Assembly: GCA_015689735.1 (NCBI GenBank)
Contig: WVSP01000001.1
Span: forward strand, 794,001-858,000
Direction of reading: 5' to 3'
Source: Rhodobacterales bacterium LSUCC0031
GTDB lineage: Bacteria; Pseudomonadota; Alphaproteobacteria; Rhodobacterales; Rhodobacteraceae
Length of the DNA: 64,000 nt
Under the pieces are notes generated by a model that saw only the letters and a list, made by a program, of their open reading frames with translations, made no database searches and was not told where the DNA came from. The translations under genes were made by a program, and so were the position numbers. Positions 1 to 8,621 of this stretch are shown piece by piece; the stretch's first letter is position 1, and the number at the start of each line of letters is the position of its first letter.

Positions 1-568
1 GATGCGCCGAGCAGATCTCGGGGTTGACCACCAATGCGCGGCGGATCGAGCCTGCGCGGATCATGTCGGTCGCGGTCTGGATACCGAAGGTGGCCGAGGA
101 GCAGGCCACGTTCATGTCAAAGGCAAAACCGCCCGCGCCTAGCAATTGTTGGATTTCGATGGCAATGGCGGGATAGGCGCGTTCGTGGTTGGAGGCCGCA
201 CAGATCACCAGATCGATCTCGCTTGTATCAACGCCTGCCATGGCAAGCGCCGCCCGGCTTGCGGCGACGCCCATCTCAGCCATGATCCCCGGTTCCTCAT
301 CGGTACGTTCGGGCAACCAGGGATGCATGACCGCCGGATCGAGGATGCCTGACTTATCCATCACGAAGCGCCGTTCGATTCCCGAGGCGGCAGTGATGAA
401 TTCGGCCGAGGAGTGGGCTATCGCCGCCACGCTGCCCGAAGCGATCGCTTCGGCGTGCTCGGCGTTCCATTGATCGGCATAGGCGTTGAAGCTCGCCACA
501 AGCGCATCATTGGTGATGACATGCGCGGGCGTGAAGACACCCGATCCGGTAATGGCGGCTGGTTGCAT
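1..568 (-). CDS. beta-ketoacyl-ACP synthase III-like protein (3' end beyond window)
   Basis: A minus-strand reading frame begins at ATG 568 behind a strong GGGAGGACC ribosome site and runs off the left edge, so only the first 189 residues are visible. The translation carries the thiolase-fold active-site segment ACSSATFG with the nucleophilic Cys at about residue 156. It also has the stretch YPAIAIEIQ and, near the N-terminus, VMDKSGILDP. These fit the roughly 370-residue FabH-like condensing enzymes typified, from memory, by Pseudomonas PA3286, which join an acyl-CoA primer to malonyl-ACP. The His and Asn of the catalytic triad lie in the missing part. It is transcribed divergently from lolC across 138 bp in which I see no convincing promoter for it. 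FabH itself is less likely because of the longer N-terminal region. Confidence 0.85.
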   Translation of the reverse strand, partial: MQPAAITGSGVFTPAHVITNDALVASFNAYADQWNAEHAEAIASGSVAAIAHSSAEFITAASGIERRFVMDKSGILDPAVMHPWLPERTDEEPGIMAEMGVAASRAALAMAGVDTSEIDLVICAASNHERAYPAIAIEIQQLLGAGGFAFDMNVACSSATFGIQTATDMIRAGSIRRALVVNPEICSAH

Positions 569-706
569 GGTGGTCCTCCCTTGGCAGGCACAGTTGGGCG
601 GGCCGATGCCCGTGGGTCAAGCCGGGCCGTTGCGTCAAGGGGGGCGGCGCATGCTTGACAGCGCCGCCAAACTGGCCACCCTTCCCCACGTTGATAGGAG
701 AGGCCA

Positions 707-1996
707 TTGTCCCGCATTCCCCCCCCGTTCTCGCGCTTCGAGTTCCTGATCGCGTGGCGTTACCTGCGCGCGCGGCGTGCCGAGGGGGGTGTCAGCACCA
801 TGACCGTGATCAGCTTTCTGGGCATCATGCTGGCGGTGGCGGCGTTGATTGCAACGCTCGCCGTGCGCGCGGGCTTTCGGCATGAATTCGTCGGCACGAT
901 CCTTGGCGCCAATGCCCATATCAGCGTCTATGACCGCACTGTTTTCGATGCGGAAGGGCGTGCTGACCGGCGGTTCGAAGATTACGAAGAAGCCGCTTCA
1001 GCGATTGCGATGCTGCCGGGTGTGACCCATGCTGCCGCGGTCATTCGCGGTCAGGTCATGGCAAGCCATGCAGGACGTCATGCAGGCGTCGAAGTCTTCG
1101 GTATAACCGCCGATGATCTCGCCAATGTGCCGCTTGTAGCCAACCCCGAACGCGCGCTGGGCGATTTCGCGGCCTTTGGCGCGGGCGAGGGGATCGCGAT
1201 CGGCATGGGGGTGGCGCGCGAATTGGGGCTGCAAGTGGGTGATCGGCTTAGGCTGATCTCGCCTGATGGCGCGCGCACGCCTTTTGGAACCAGCCCCCGC
1301 GTTTCGGCCTATGAGGTGGTCTATATCTTTCAAGTCGGGCGCTGGGATATCGACCGGGTGCGCGTCTATATGCCTTTTGATCTGGCGCAGGGCTATTTCA
1401 ACCGCGACGGTGTGGCCGACGAGATCGAGGTGTTCCTCGATGATCCTGAACGGGTCGATCAGATGGTACTGCCGGTGATGATGGCGGCGGGCGATGTCAC
1501 GATCTGGACATGGCGCGATAGTTCGGGTGCCTTCCTGCAAGCCTTGCAGATGGAGGACAATATCATGTTCATCATCCTCTCGATCCTTGTCTTGATCGCC
1601 ACGCTCAACATTGTTTCGGGGCTGATCATGCTGGTGAAAAACAAGTCGCGTGACATCGGCATCTTGCGGACCATGGGCCTCTCCGAGGGGTCGATCTTGC
1701 GCGTGTTTTTCATCTGTGGGTCATCGATCGGGGTGGCAGGCACGTTGATGGGTGTGGCCTTGGGCTGCGCCTTCGCGGTCTGGATCGACCCGATCTTTTC
1801 TTTCGTCAATTTCCTTGCGGGCGGGGGCGTGTGGGACCCGTCAGTGCGGCTGATCTCCAGCTTGCCTGCACGGTTGGAATGGGGTGATGTCGGATCGGCG
1901 GTGGCGCTGTCGCTGGGGCTGTCCTTTGTCGTTACTATCTTTCCCGCACGCCGTGCTGCGCGGATGAACCCGGTCGAGGCCTTGCGCTATGAATGA
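707..1996 (+). CDS. lolC: Lipoprotein-releasing ABC transporter permease LolC/LolE
   Basis: Inner-membrane permease of the LolCDE system, which extracts outer-membrane-destined lipoproteins and passes them to LolA. The 429-residue product has one N-terminal membrane helix (around residues 27-48), a large periplasmic domain, and three C-terminal helices. The cytoplasmic loop SRDIGILRTMG and the C-terminal PARRAARMNPVEALRYE are the standard LolC/E and FtsX-family signatures. The start is TTG 707, placed by the ribosome site TAGGAGAGG just upstream; no in-frame ATG precedes the first helix. The frame overlaps lolD by 8 bp, so the two are translationally coupled. Alphaproteobacteria usually have a single LolC/E-type permease acting as a homodimer, so lolC and lolE cannot be told apart here. 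Confidence 0.93.
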   Translation: MSRIPPPFSRFEFLIAWRYLRARRAEGGVSTMTVISFLGIMLAVAALIATLAVRAGFRHEFVGTILGANAHISVYDRTVFDAEGRADRRFEDYEEAASAIAMLPGVTHAAAVIRGQVMASHAGRHAGVEVFGITADDLANVPLVANPERALGDFAAFGAGEGIAIGMGVARELGLQVGDRLRLISPDGARTPFGTSPRVSAYEVVYIFQVGRWDIDRVRVYMPFDLAQGYFNRDGVADEIEVFLDDPERVDQMVLPVMMAAGDVTIWTWRDSSGAFLQALQMEDNIMFIILSILVLIATLNIVSGLIMLVKNKSRDIGILRTMGLSEGSILRVFFICGSSIGVAGTLMGVALGCAFAVWIDPIFSFVNFLAGGGVWDPSVRLISSLPARLEWGDVGSAVALSLGLSFVVTIFPARRAARMNPVEALRYE

Positions 1997-2672
1997 GGCG
2001 GTGCTGCGACTCGCGGGTATCGAGAAGGGCTACAAGCTTGGACGCCCGGGCGAGGTGCGCGTGCTGCGCGGGGCCAGCATCGACATCGCGCCGGGCGAGG
2101 TGGTGGGGCTTATCGCCCCCTCAGGTGCGGGGAAATCGACGCTTTTGCATATCGCCGGTCTGCTTGATACGCCCGATGCGGGGCGGGTGGTGATCGCCGG
2201 CCAAGACCTGACGCGCGCCAGCGACAGCGCACGCACGGCGGCGCGGCGGGGTGCTGTGGGCTTTGTTTACCAGTTCCATCACCTCCTGCCCGAATTCAGC
2301 GCGGCCGAGAATATCGTGTTGCCGCAACTGGCCAATGGGGTGGCGGCGGCACAAGCGCGCGCGCGGGCCGAGGCGCTCTTGGCGGCTGTGGGCCTGTCGG
2401 CGCGCATGGATCACCGCCCGGCCGAAATGTCGGGGGGCGAGCAGCAGCGCGTGGCCTTTTGCCGGGCATTGGCCAATCAGCCCCAACTTTTACTGGCCGA
2501 TGAGCCGACCGGCAACCTCGACCCCGCCACATCGGAAACGGTGTTCGACACGCTGATGGGGCTGGTGCGCGACACGGGGCTGGGCGCGCTGATCGCGACC
2601 CACAACCCGGCCTTGGCTGCGCGGATGGATCGGCGCGTCAGGCTTGAGAACGGGGTGCTTGTTCCGGCCTAG
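1989..2672 (+). CDS. lolD: Lipoprotein-releasing ABC transporter ATP-binding protein LolD
   Basis: The 227-residue ATPase drives lipoprotein release together with the upstream permease. Visible motifs are Walker A APSGAGKST (about residues 43-51), the Q-loop region VYQFHHLLPEFSAAENI, the ABC signature MSGGEQQR, Walker B LLLADEPTGNLD and the switch region IATHN. The length matches LolD. ATG 1989 lies inside the end of lolC (8-bp overlap), and the stop overlaps the end of the convergent hydrolase gene by 4 bp, leaving no room for a separate terminator. Confidence 0.95.
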   Translation: MNEAVLRLAGIEKGYKLGRPGEVRVLRGASIDIAPGEVVGLIAPSGAGKSTLLHIAGLLDTPDAGRVVIAGQDLTRASDSARTAARRGAVGFVYQFHHLLPEFSAAENIVLPQLANGVAAAQARARAEALLAAVGLSARMDHRPAEMSGGEQQRVAFCRALANQPQLLLADEPTGNLDPATSETVFDTLMGLVRDTGLGALIATHNPALAARMDRRVRLENGVLVPA

Positions 2673-3592
2673 GCCGCGTCGAAATGCGCAAGGATCGCGC
2701 CAAGCGCCTGATCGCGGCGGGCGGGCGCCTCGAAGAGCAATTCGTGCTCGGCGCCCTCGATGGTCATCAGCCGTCCCTTGGGCCAGCTAGCCATCCGTTT
2801 TTCGATCACCGGATTGACCACGATCTTTTCGCGTCCCGCGGTCAGGGTCAGGGTCGGTATATCGGGGGCAGGGCGCGCCATGAGCGTGGCGGTTTCTTGC
2901 AACGCTGCGCGCACCCACCTGTTCGACGGACCGCCAAGGCGCAGCGCGGGGTATGTCGCAAGCTGGTGCGCCATATAGTCGAACTGCGCCCGGTCTGTGG
3001 TGAGCGGATTATCTTCGAACGCCATCGCCGTGTAGGGCCCGGTCGATGCGGCAAAGGATTTGCCCATTCCCATCGCGGTGACCACGGCAAGCAAGGGCGC
3101 ACTCAGTGCCTTGATCACGGGTCGCATCGCGATGTCCCACATCGGCGCCGAAAAGGCCGCCGCTTGTACAGGCAACCCATCATGCAGGGCGCGCAGCCCG
3201 ATCGCGCCGCCCATGGAATGGCCGATCAGGAACCATGGTTTAGGCGCGCCCAAGGCGTCGAGTGCCGCTACGAAAGCCGCCACATCGGCACGGTATTCGT
3301 CAAAGCTTGCCACGTGGCCCATGCCGGGGCAGTGCATGGGACGGTCGGCCAAGCCCTGACCGCGCCAGTCAATCGCGGCCATGCCATAGCCCGCGGCCAG
3401 CATGTCGCCCGCCAGACGCGCGTATTTCTCGCAGTACTCGGTGCGTCCCGGAAACATAAGCACCGTCGCCTTGGCCCCACCCGCCCAATGAACCATGCGC
3501 AGCCTTGTGCCATCAGCGGCATGGACCCATAGGCTGGTTACACTGTCTGGCCCTTCGGCCACGTCATGGAAAAAGGGCGCGTCCCCCAGCAT
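2669..3592 (-). CDS. Alpha/beta hydrolase, lysophospholipase (PldB) type
   Basis: A 307-residue soluble serine hydrolase of the monoacylglycerol lipase/lysophospholipase L2 family (Hydrolase_4). The nucleophile elbow GHSMGG puts the catalytic Ser at about residue 126. DWRGQG near residue 75 and the C-terminal EGAEHELLFE (catalytic His) complete the fold signature. The acidic triad member is probably in the segment before KIVVNP, which I could not fix exactly. The start ATG 3592 overlaps the stop of the upstream SCP2 gene by one base (TGATG), a translational re-initiation arrangement, so the pair is likely one operon. The substrate is inferred from the family only. Confidence 0.85.
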   Translation of the reverse strand: MLGDAPFFHDVAEGPDSVTSLWVHAADGTRLRMVHWAGGAKATVLMFPGRTEYCEKYARLAGDMLAAGYGMAAIDWRGQGLADRPMHCPGMGHVASFDEYRADVAAFVAALDALGAPKPWFLIGHSMGGAIGLRALHDGLPVQAAAFSAPMWDIAMRPVIKALSAPLLAVVTAMGMGKSFAASTGPYTAMAFEDNPLTTDRAQFDYMAHQLATYPALRLGGPSNRWVRAALQETATLMARPAPDIPTLTLTAGREKIVVNPVIEKRMASWPKGRLMTIEGAEHELLFEAPARRDQALGAILAHFDAA

Positions 3593-3900
3593 CAGCCCAG
3601 CGCCGAGCCCAGCCGCATCGCCGTACCCATGTCGCCATCAAGCTTGAGCTTGCCCGACATGAAGGCCATGGCGGGGTTTACACTGCCCGACAAGATGCCC
3701 TGAAAAGTCTCGACGCTGGCGGTCATCGTCACATCGGCATCGTCACCATCATCGGCCGCCCGCACACCGCCACCATCAACGATCACGGCACCCTCGCCCT
3801 CGATCACGAATTTCGCCGATCCGTCGAAGCCACCAGCCAGCTTGGCCGACAGTGCCGAGACAGCCTCATCAATCACGCCCATTGCTACGTCCTTTGCCAC
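3592..3900 (-). CDS. SCP2 sterol-binding domain protein
   Basis: A 102-residue protein that is essentially one SCP-2 lipid-binding domain. The central segment GSAKFVIEGEGAVIVDGG followed by ADVTMTASVETFQGILSGSVNPAMAFMSGKLKLDGD is the typical SCP2 strand/helix pattern. Such small cytosolic proteins bind hydrophobic ligands, but the bacterial ligand is unknown. The ribosome site AAAGGA precedes ATG 3900. It is the first gene of a two-gene unit with the PldB-like hydrolase, which suggests a common role in membrane-lipid turnover (inference). Confidence 0.85.
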   Translation of the reverse strand: MAKDVAMGVIDEAVSALSAKLAGGFDGSAKFVIEGEGAVIVDGGGVRAADDGDDADVTMTASVETFQGILSGSVNPAMAFMSGKLKLDGDMGTAMRLGSALG

Positions 3901-3965
3901 ATATCCGATTTTGCTCGCACGGGTTTGATATGGATTGCCCGCACGAACATGCTACCTTTGCCAGC

Positions 3966-4523
3966 ATGCGAATGATTTTGCGTCTTCACAACCTTGCCCT
4001 TGCGGCATTTCTTTGCCTCTTGCCGGTCTTGGCCGCAGGGCAAACGCATTCCCGTGTCGATGACCTACTCGATCGGCTTGCACAGCCCGATCTGCGAAAC
4101 TGGCAAGTGGTCGAGGATGAGATCGTCATGCTGTGGGCGCGCTCAGGTTCGGCCACGGCTGACTACTTGCTTGAACGCGGTCGCGCGGCCTTGGCCGATG
4201 GCGATTTTTCGGCGGCCTATAACCATCTGACCGCGCTGACCGATCACGCCCCTGAATTCGCCGAAGGCTGGAATGCGCGCGCAACGCTGTTTTTCGAGAT
4301 GCAGCATTTCGGCCCCTCCATCGCCGATATCGGCCGCACCTTGGCACTCGAGCCACGCCATTTTGGGGCGCTGATGGGCTTGGGCTTCATGCTCGAGGAT
4401 ATGGGCGAGCTGGACCATGCCTTGGCCGCATTTCAAGCGGCTCAGGCTATACATCCCCATCGCGAAGAAATAAACGAGGCTGTAGCGCGCGTGAGCCGTG
4501 CGCTGAATGGCGCGGCGCTGTGA
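3966..4523 (+). CDS. Secreted tetratricopeptide-repeat protein
   Basis: I chose ATG 3966 because it begins a clean signal peptide: MRMILR, a hydrophobic core, then LAAGQ as the likely cleavage site. The mature protein of about 165 residues is helical with TPR-like repeats. DFSAAYNHLTALTDHAPEFAEGWNARATLFFE, HFGPSIADIGRTLALEPRHFGALMGLG and ELDHALAAFQAAQAIHP follow the A-x-x-x-L/G...P spacing of TPRs. Small periplasmic TPR proteins of this type are common in Rhodobacterales, and their partner is unknown. There is no clear Shine-Dalgarno; a GTG or the ATG at 3972 would also keep the signal peptide. It ends 39 bp before the helicase start. Confidence 0.75.
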   Translation: MRMILRLHNLALAAFLCLLPVLAAGQTHSRVDDLLDRLAQPDLRNWQVVEDEIVMLWARSGSATADYLLERGRAALADGDFSAAYNHLTALTDHAPEFAEGWNARATLFFEMQHFGPSIADIGRTLALEPRHFGALMGLGFMLEDMGELDHALAAFQAAQAIHPHREEINEAVARVSRALNGAAL

Positions 4524-4562
4524 CAACATTGCCGCCGGGTCAGCGACAGGGGCCGCGAAAAG

Positions 4563-7496
4563 ATGGACGGCAACATCTTGGGCAAAGGCCGCATCGCCGC
4601 GGTGCTCGGCCCCACGAATACCGGCAAGACCCATTATGCCATCGAGCGGATGCTGGCGCATCGCACGGGCATTATCGGCCTGCCACTTAGGCTTTTGGCG
4701 CGTGAGGTTTATGATCGGATCGTGGCGATGCGCGGCCCGTCCGTCGTGGCGCTTGTCACCGGCGAAGAACGCATCGTGCCTGAGCGCACGCAATACTGGG
4801 TCTGCACGGTCGAGGCGATGCCGATCGGTATCGGAGCCGATTTCGTGGCGATCGACGAGATTCAGCTTTGTGCTGACCCCGAGCGCGGCCATGTCTTTAC
4901 CGACAGGCTGTTGCATGCGCGCGGGCGGCACGAGACGCTGTTCATGGGCGCGACCACAATGCGTGGGGCGATCGCGGCCCTTGTGCCGCGTGCCGAGTTT
5001 CTGAGCCGCGAACGATTCTCCGAACTTCTCTATACCGGCTCGAAAAAGGTCAGCCGGATGCCGCCGCGCAGTGCCATCGTGGGGTTCTCGGTCGAAAATC
5101 TCTATGCCATGGCCGAGCTTTTGCGCCGCCAAAAGGGTGGGGCAGCGGTGGTGATGGGCGCTTTGTCGCCGCGCACGCGAAACGCGCAGGTTGAGCTTTA
5201 CCAAAATGGTGATGTGGATGTTCTGGTGGCGACCGATGCCATCGGGATGGGGCTGAACCTGGATATCCGGCATGTGGCTTTTTCGGGTTTGCGCAAATTC
5301 GACGGGCGGCGCATGCGCGACCTCATGCCCAACGAGTTGGCTCAGATCGCAGGCCGCGCCGGGCGCCACACGCAAGACGGTACTTTTGGTGTGACCGGCG
5401 AAGCCTCTCCCTTGGACGAGGAACTGGCCAAGGCCATAGAGGAGCATCGTTTTGCCCCTCTGCGCAAGCTTTACTGGCGCAATTCCCGTTTGGATTTCGG
5501 ATCAATCGGGCGGCTCATCGCTTCACTGGAAGAACCGACCGATGATGAATGGCTGAGCCGCGCACGTGAAGCCGACGATCTCATGGCGCTGAAGGCCATC
5601 GCTGAGCGCGACGATATGCGCGCGCGGCTGAATTCTGCCCGCGATGTGCAACTCTTGTGGGATGTCTGCCGCATCCCCGATTTCCGCGGGATCAGCCATA
5701 CCGAGCATGCCGAACTTTTGGGCCGCATCTTTGACTTCTTGCAAGAGCTTGGCCGTGTCCCCGATGATTGGCTGGCCCGGCAGATCAAGCGCATCGATCG
5801 TGTCGAGGGCGATATCGACACATTGTCGAAACGCTTGGCGTTTATCCGCACCTGGACTTATGTCGCGCAACGCGATGCATGGGTTGATGATCTTAGCCAT
5901 TGGCGCGAGGCGACCCGTGCCGTAGAAGATCGCCTGTCCGATGCCTTACATGACGCGCTGACGCAAAGATTTGTCGACCGGCGGACAAGCGTTTTGCTTC
6001 GCCGGTTGAAACAGAAGGAGAGCCTGGTGGCCGATGTGAATGACAAGGGTGAAGTAAGCGTCGAGGGCCAGATCCTCGGCCGGATCGAAGGTTTCCGCTT
6101 CCGCCAGGATCAGACGACAAGCCCGGACGAGGCCAAGACGCTGCGCCAGGCGGCGCTGGCCGCGCTGCGCCCCGAGTTTCATCTGCGCGCCGATCGTTTC
6201 TACAATGCCCCTGATACAGAGTTCGACCTGACCGAACAGGGTGGTCTGATGTGGGGTGATCAGGCGATTGGCAAGCTGACGCGCGGTGAAGACGCCCTCA
6301 AGCCGGTTGCCGAGGCCTTCGTGGACGAAGACGCAGGCCCCGAGGTGATCCAAAAGGTCCAACGCCGGTTGCAGCATTTCATCGACCGCCGGATCGCCGC
6401 GCAGTTCGAGACGCTCTTCGCACTTGCGCGCGACGAGGCGATCACCGGGCTTGCGCGCGGCGTCGCGTTCCGCCTGCTTGAGAATTTCGGCATTATTGCG
6501 CGCGCCGAGATCGGCGATGACATCAAGGCGCTCGATCAAGAGGCGCGCGGCTTGTTGCGCAAGCATGGCGTGCGCTTTGGCCAGTTCACGATTTTCCAGC
6601 CGCTTTTGCTCAAGCCCGCGCCGACGCGGTTGCGTTTGGTGCTTTGGGGTCTATGGCAAGGGTTGGATTTTTTCCCCGAAAGCCCGCCACCCGGTCTGGT
6701 GACCATCCCCCATGATGCCCAGCAACCGCAGGGCTATTTCACCATGTCGGGCTATCGTCCCGCAGGCCAGCGCGCGATTCGCATCGATATGCTTGAGCGC
6801 TTGGCCGATATGCTGCGCAACAAGGATACGCGCGGCGGCTTTGAGGCCAGCGCCGATATGCTCTCGATTACCGGGCTGACGCTTGACCAATTCGCCGATC
6901 TGATGGCGGGGCTGGGCTATCGCGGCGAACGGGGCGAACGGCCCAAGGTCAAGGCCGCCCCTGTGGTGGCTGCGATTGCTGCGGGTGATCCCAATTCCCC
7001 CGCGCCCGCCGACATGCCGCAGGAAATCCCCGGCGACACCCCGGCCGAGATACCCGTGGCCCCCCCTGTCGAAAAACCGATCGAGACTCCGATCGAACAG
7101 CCGGTCGAGCAGCCGGACGAGGCACCGCCGAGCGCCCCGCAAGAAGCACCCGATGAACAGCCCGCAACACAGGCTGCCGCCCCCGAACTTGAGGTGTTTT
7201 ATACCTTCACTTGGGCGCCGCGCCGGCAGCGCAACGCCCCGCGTGGTCAGCAACGCCGCGGCGATGGCGGCAAGTCCCGCGAAGAGGGCGGCAAGCCGCG
7301 CTTTGATGGTGCAAACAAGCCCCGCGGAAACGGTGGCAACGGTGGGAAGGGCGGCAAACCCCCGCACGGCAAAGGCCCGAAGCCTGCCCGCGAGGAAAGC
7401 CCGAAATCCTTCAGTGCGCGCCCCGAAAAGCGCGATCGGATCGATCCCGACAATCCCTTTGCACAGGCCCTTGCAGGGCTGAAAGGTAAATCCTGA
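4563..7496 (+). CDS. Suv3-like DExH helicase-related protein
   Basis: A 977-residue member of the SUPV3L1/Suv3 helicase family, the mitochondrial RNA degradosome helicase, which is well represented in alphaproteobacteria. Walker A GPTNTGKT is at residues 16-23, the DExH-type box DEIQ at about 98-101, and helicase motif VI appears as QIAGRAGRH near residue 255. A long middle region follows. The last ~160 residues are low complexity: a Pro/Glu/Ile-rich spacer with repeated PxEIP/PIExP units, then a Gly/Arg/Lys-rich basic tail likely to bind RNA. ATG 4563 has only a weak GACAGGGG ribosome site. The stop overlaps the likely CTG start of the S4 gene. Role in RNA turnover is inferred from the family. 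Confidence 0.9.
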   Translation: MDGNILGKGRIAAVLGPTNTGKTHYAIERMLAHRTGIIGLPLRLLAREVYDRIVAMRGPSVVALVTGEERIVPERTQYWVCTVEAMPIGIGADFVAIDEIQLCADPERGHVFTDRLLHARGRHETLFMGATTMRGAIAALVPRAEFLSRERFSELLYTGSKKVSRMPPRSAIVGFSVENLYAMAELLRRQKGGAAVVMGALSPRTRNAQVELYQNGDVDVLVATDAIGMGLNLDIRHVAFSGLRKFDGRRMRDLMPNELAQIAGRAGRHTQDGTFGVTGEASPLDEELAKAIEEHRFAPLRKLYWRNSRLDFGSIGRLIASLEEPTDDEWLSRAREADDLMALKAIAERDDMRARLNSARDVQLLWDVCRIPDFRGISHTEHAELLGRIFDFLQELGRVPDDWLARQIKRIDRVEGDIDTLSKRLAFIRTWTYVAQRDAWVDDLSHWREATRAVEDRLSDALHDALTQRFVDRRTSVLLRRLKQKESLVADVNDKGEVSVEGQILGRIEGFRFRQDQTTSPDEAKTLRQAALAALRPEFHLRADRFYNAPDTEFDLTEQGGLMWGDQAIGKLTRGEDALKPVAEAFVDEDAGPEVIQKVQRRLQHFIDRRIAAQFETLFALARDEAITGLARGVAFRLLENFGIIARAEIGDDIKALDQEARGLLRKHGVRFGQFTIFQPLLLKPAPTRLRLVLWGLWQGLDFFPESPPPGLVTIPHDAQQPQGYFTMSGYRPAGQRAIRIDMLERLADMLRNKDTRGGFEASADMLSITGLTLDQFADLMAGLGYRGERGERPKVKAAPVVAAIAAGDPNSPAPADMPQEIPGDTPAEIPVAPPVEKPIETPIEQPVEQPDEAPPSAPQEAPDEQPATQAAAPELEVFYTFTWAPRRQRNAPRGQQRRGDGGKSREEGGKPRFDGANKPRGNGGNGGKGGKPPHGKGPKPAREESPKSFSARPEKRDRIDPDNPFAQALAGLKGKS

Positions 7497-7519
7497 GCGC
7501 ACAACAGCCGTCGGCACGT

Positions 7520-7870
7520 TTGGACAAGTGGTTGTGGCAGGCGCGGTTCTTCAAAACCCGCAGCTTGACCAGTCGCTTGGTTGCCGATGGGCAGGTGCGG
7601 GTGAACGCGCAGCGCGTTGTCAAACCGGCAACCATGATCAAGCCGGGCGATGTGCTCACATTTCCACAGGCTGCACGGGTGAGGGTGATCAAGATCACTG
7701 CGCTGGGCCTCCGGCGCGGCTCCGCAACCGAGGCCCAAACCCTTTATGTGGATCTGGCACCCCCGGAGGCGGAGCTTAGCCGCGATGCGGCCCGTGTCGG
7801 GCCGCGCCCAACCAAGCGCGACAGGCGCAACATCGATGCTTTTCACGATGATCAAGGACCCGAGACTTAG
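7520..7870 (+). CDS. RNA-binding S4 domain protein (Hsp15/HslR-like)
   Basis: A small basic protein with an N-terminal S4 RNA-binding fold (LDKWLWQARFFKTRSLTSRLV, then DGQVRVNAQRVVKPATMIKPGDVL) and a charged tail. E. coli Hsp15 rescues stalled 50S subunits carrying nascent chains; the same role is plausible here. TTG 7520 is the first conventional start, but it cuts the conserved Arg from the usual RLDKWLW opening. The frame is open back to the TAA at 7487-7489. The only other candidates are CTG 7493 (product beginning MSAQQPSAR) and ATC 7490. CTG 7493 shares bases with the helicase stop (CTGA) and is probably the true start. Confidence 0.85.
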   Translation: MDKWLWQARFFKTRSLTSRLVADGQVRVNAQRVVKPATMIKPGDVLTFPQAARVRVIKITALGLRRGSATEAQTLYVDLAPPEAELSRDAARVGPRPTKRDRRNIDAFHDDQGPET

Positions 7871-7901
7871 GCGAAATCGTCGCAACGAATTCGCTTGAAA
7901 A

Positions 7902-7921
7902 GTGTAAACTCAGGTTTACAC
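7902..7921. promoter_or_regulatory. Perfect 8-bp inverted repeat upstream of fdxA
   Basis: GTGTAAAC and its reverse complement GTTTACAC are separated by TCAG. There is no T-run, so it is not an intrinsic terminator. A TTGAAA at 7895-7900 sits just before it. The sequence contains TGT-N12-ACA, the spacing known for PpsR/CrtJ sites in photosynthetic Rhodobacterales, but other dimeric repressors would also fit. It lies about 90 bp before fdxA. Confidence 0.5.
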
Positions 7922-8009
7922 TCCCTCAAAAGCTGTGCGCCGCCCCAGCCCTTGCAAAGGCCGGAGCGCTGGCGTAGCAGACGCTATGTTTAGAAGCTGA
8001 GGGTTTTCG

Positions 8010-8345
8010 ATGACCTATGTCGTGACGGAAAATTGCATCGCCTGCAAATACACCGATTGCGTGGAGGTCTGCCCTGTTGACTGTTTCTACGAGGGCGAGA
8101 ATATGCTCGTCATCCATCCCGATGAATGCATCGATTGCGGTGTGTGCGAACCTGAATGTCCTGCCGATGCCATTCGACCCGATACCGAACCGGACATGGA
8201 AAAGTGGGTGGAGTTCAACCGCAAGTACTCCGAGATGTGGCCGGTCATCGTGACCCGCAAGGATCCGCTGCCCGGTGCCGAAGATATGGACGGCAAGCAA
8301 GACAAGATGGCGCTGTTGTCCGAAGCGCCCGGCGCAGGTGGCTGA
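8010..8345 (+). CDS. fdxA: 7Fe ferredoxin FdxA
   Basis: A 111-residue ferredoxin with one [3Fe-4S] and one [4Fe-4S] cluster. The N-terminal half has Cys at 9, 12, 17, 21 and 25 in a C-x7-C-x3-CP pattern. The second cluster motif C-x2-C-x2-C-x3-CP uses Cys40, 43, 46 and 50. A roughly 50-residue C-terminal extension follows, as in other alphaproteobacterial FdxA proteins (Azotobacter FdI type). It is a soluble one-electron carrier with no identified partner here. ATG 8010 has a GAGGG ribosome site. The helicase-S4-fdxA-carD order is conserved in the group. Confidence 0.95.
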   Translation: MTYVVTENCIACKYTDCVEVCPVDCFYEGENMLVIHPDECIDCGVCEPECPADAIRPDTEPDMEKWVEFNRKYSEMWPVIVTRKDPLPGAEDMDGKQDKMALLSEAPGAGG

Positions 8346-8554
8346 TCGGTGGTGATTCGCAGCGTAAACGCCTGATTTGCGCGTGATTCGATCAAAAAAG
8401 ACCCTGAATTTACAGGGCATCGTAGCATGGCTTGCGCGGATCGCTGGAAATCGGCGCATTAACATGTTATATGACAAGCCTGTGAAACGACTATCCGTAA
8501 CCCATCGCAGGTCTGCCAGCCTGTCCGGCATTTTCGCGCATCTCAACCGCTTGT

Positions 8555-8572
8555 GGAAAACCTCGGTTTTCC
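8555..8572. repeat. Inverted repeat in the carD leader
   Basis: GGAAAACC and GGTTTTCC are separated by only TC, 50 bp before the carD start. It resembles the arms of the palindromes at 9980-10047. It could be an operator or a leader hairpin; no T-run follows directly. Confidence 0.45.
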
Positions 8573-8621
8573 TCGGTGGTTTTTGTTGCGCGAGCGTCGG
8601 GGGAGCGAAAGGAAAGCAAGA

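Noticed and set aside
655-660. TTGACA as the -35 of a lolC promoter
   Set aside because: The -35 is perfect but no acceptable -10 exists at 16-18 bp, so the call was not supported.
4143-5447. Long antisense ORF (434 codons) opposite the TPR and Suv3 genes
   Set aside because: It is a shadow of GC-rich codon use; the translation has no recognisable domain and spans two real genes.
8402-8417. CCCTG-N6-CAGGG as an fdxA terminator
   Set aside because: The stem is only 5 bp and no T-run follows.
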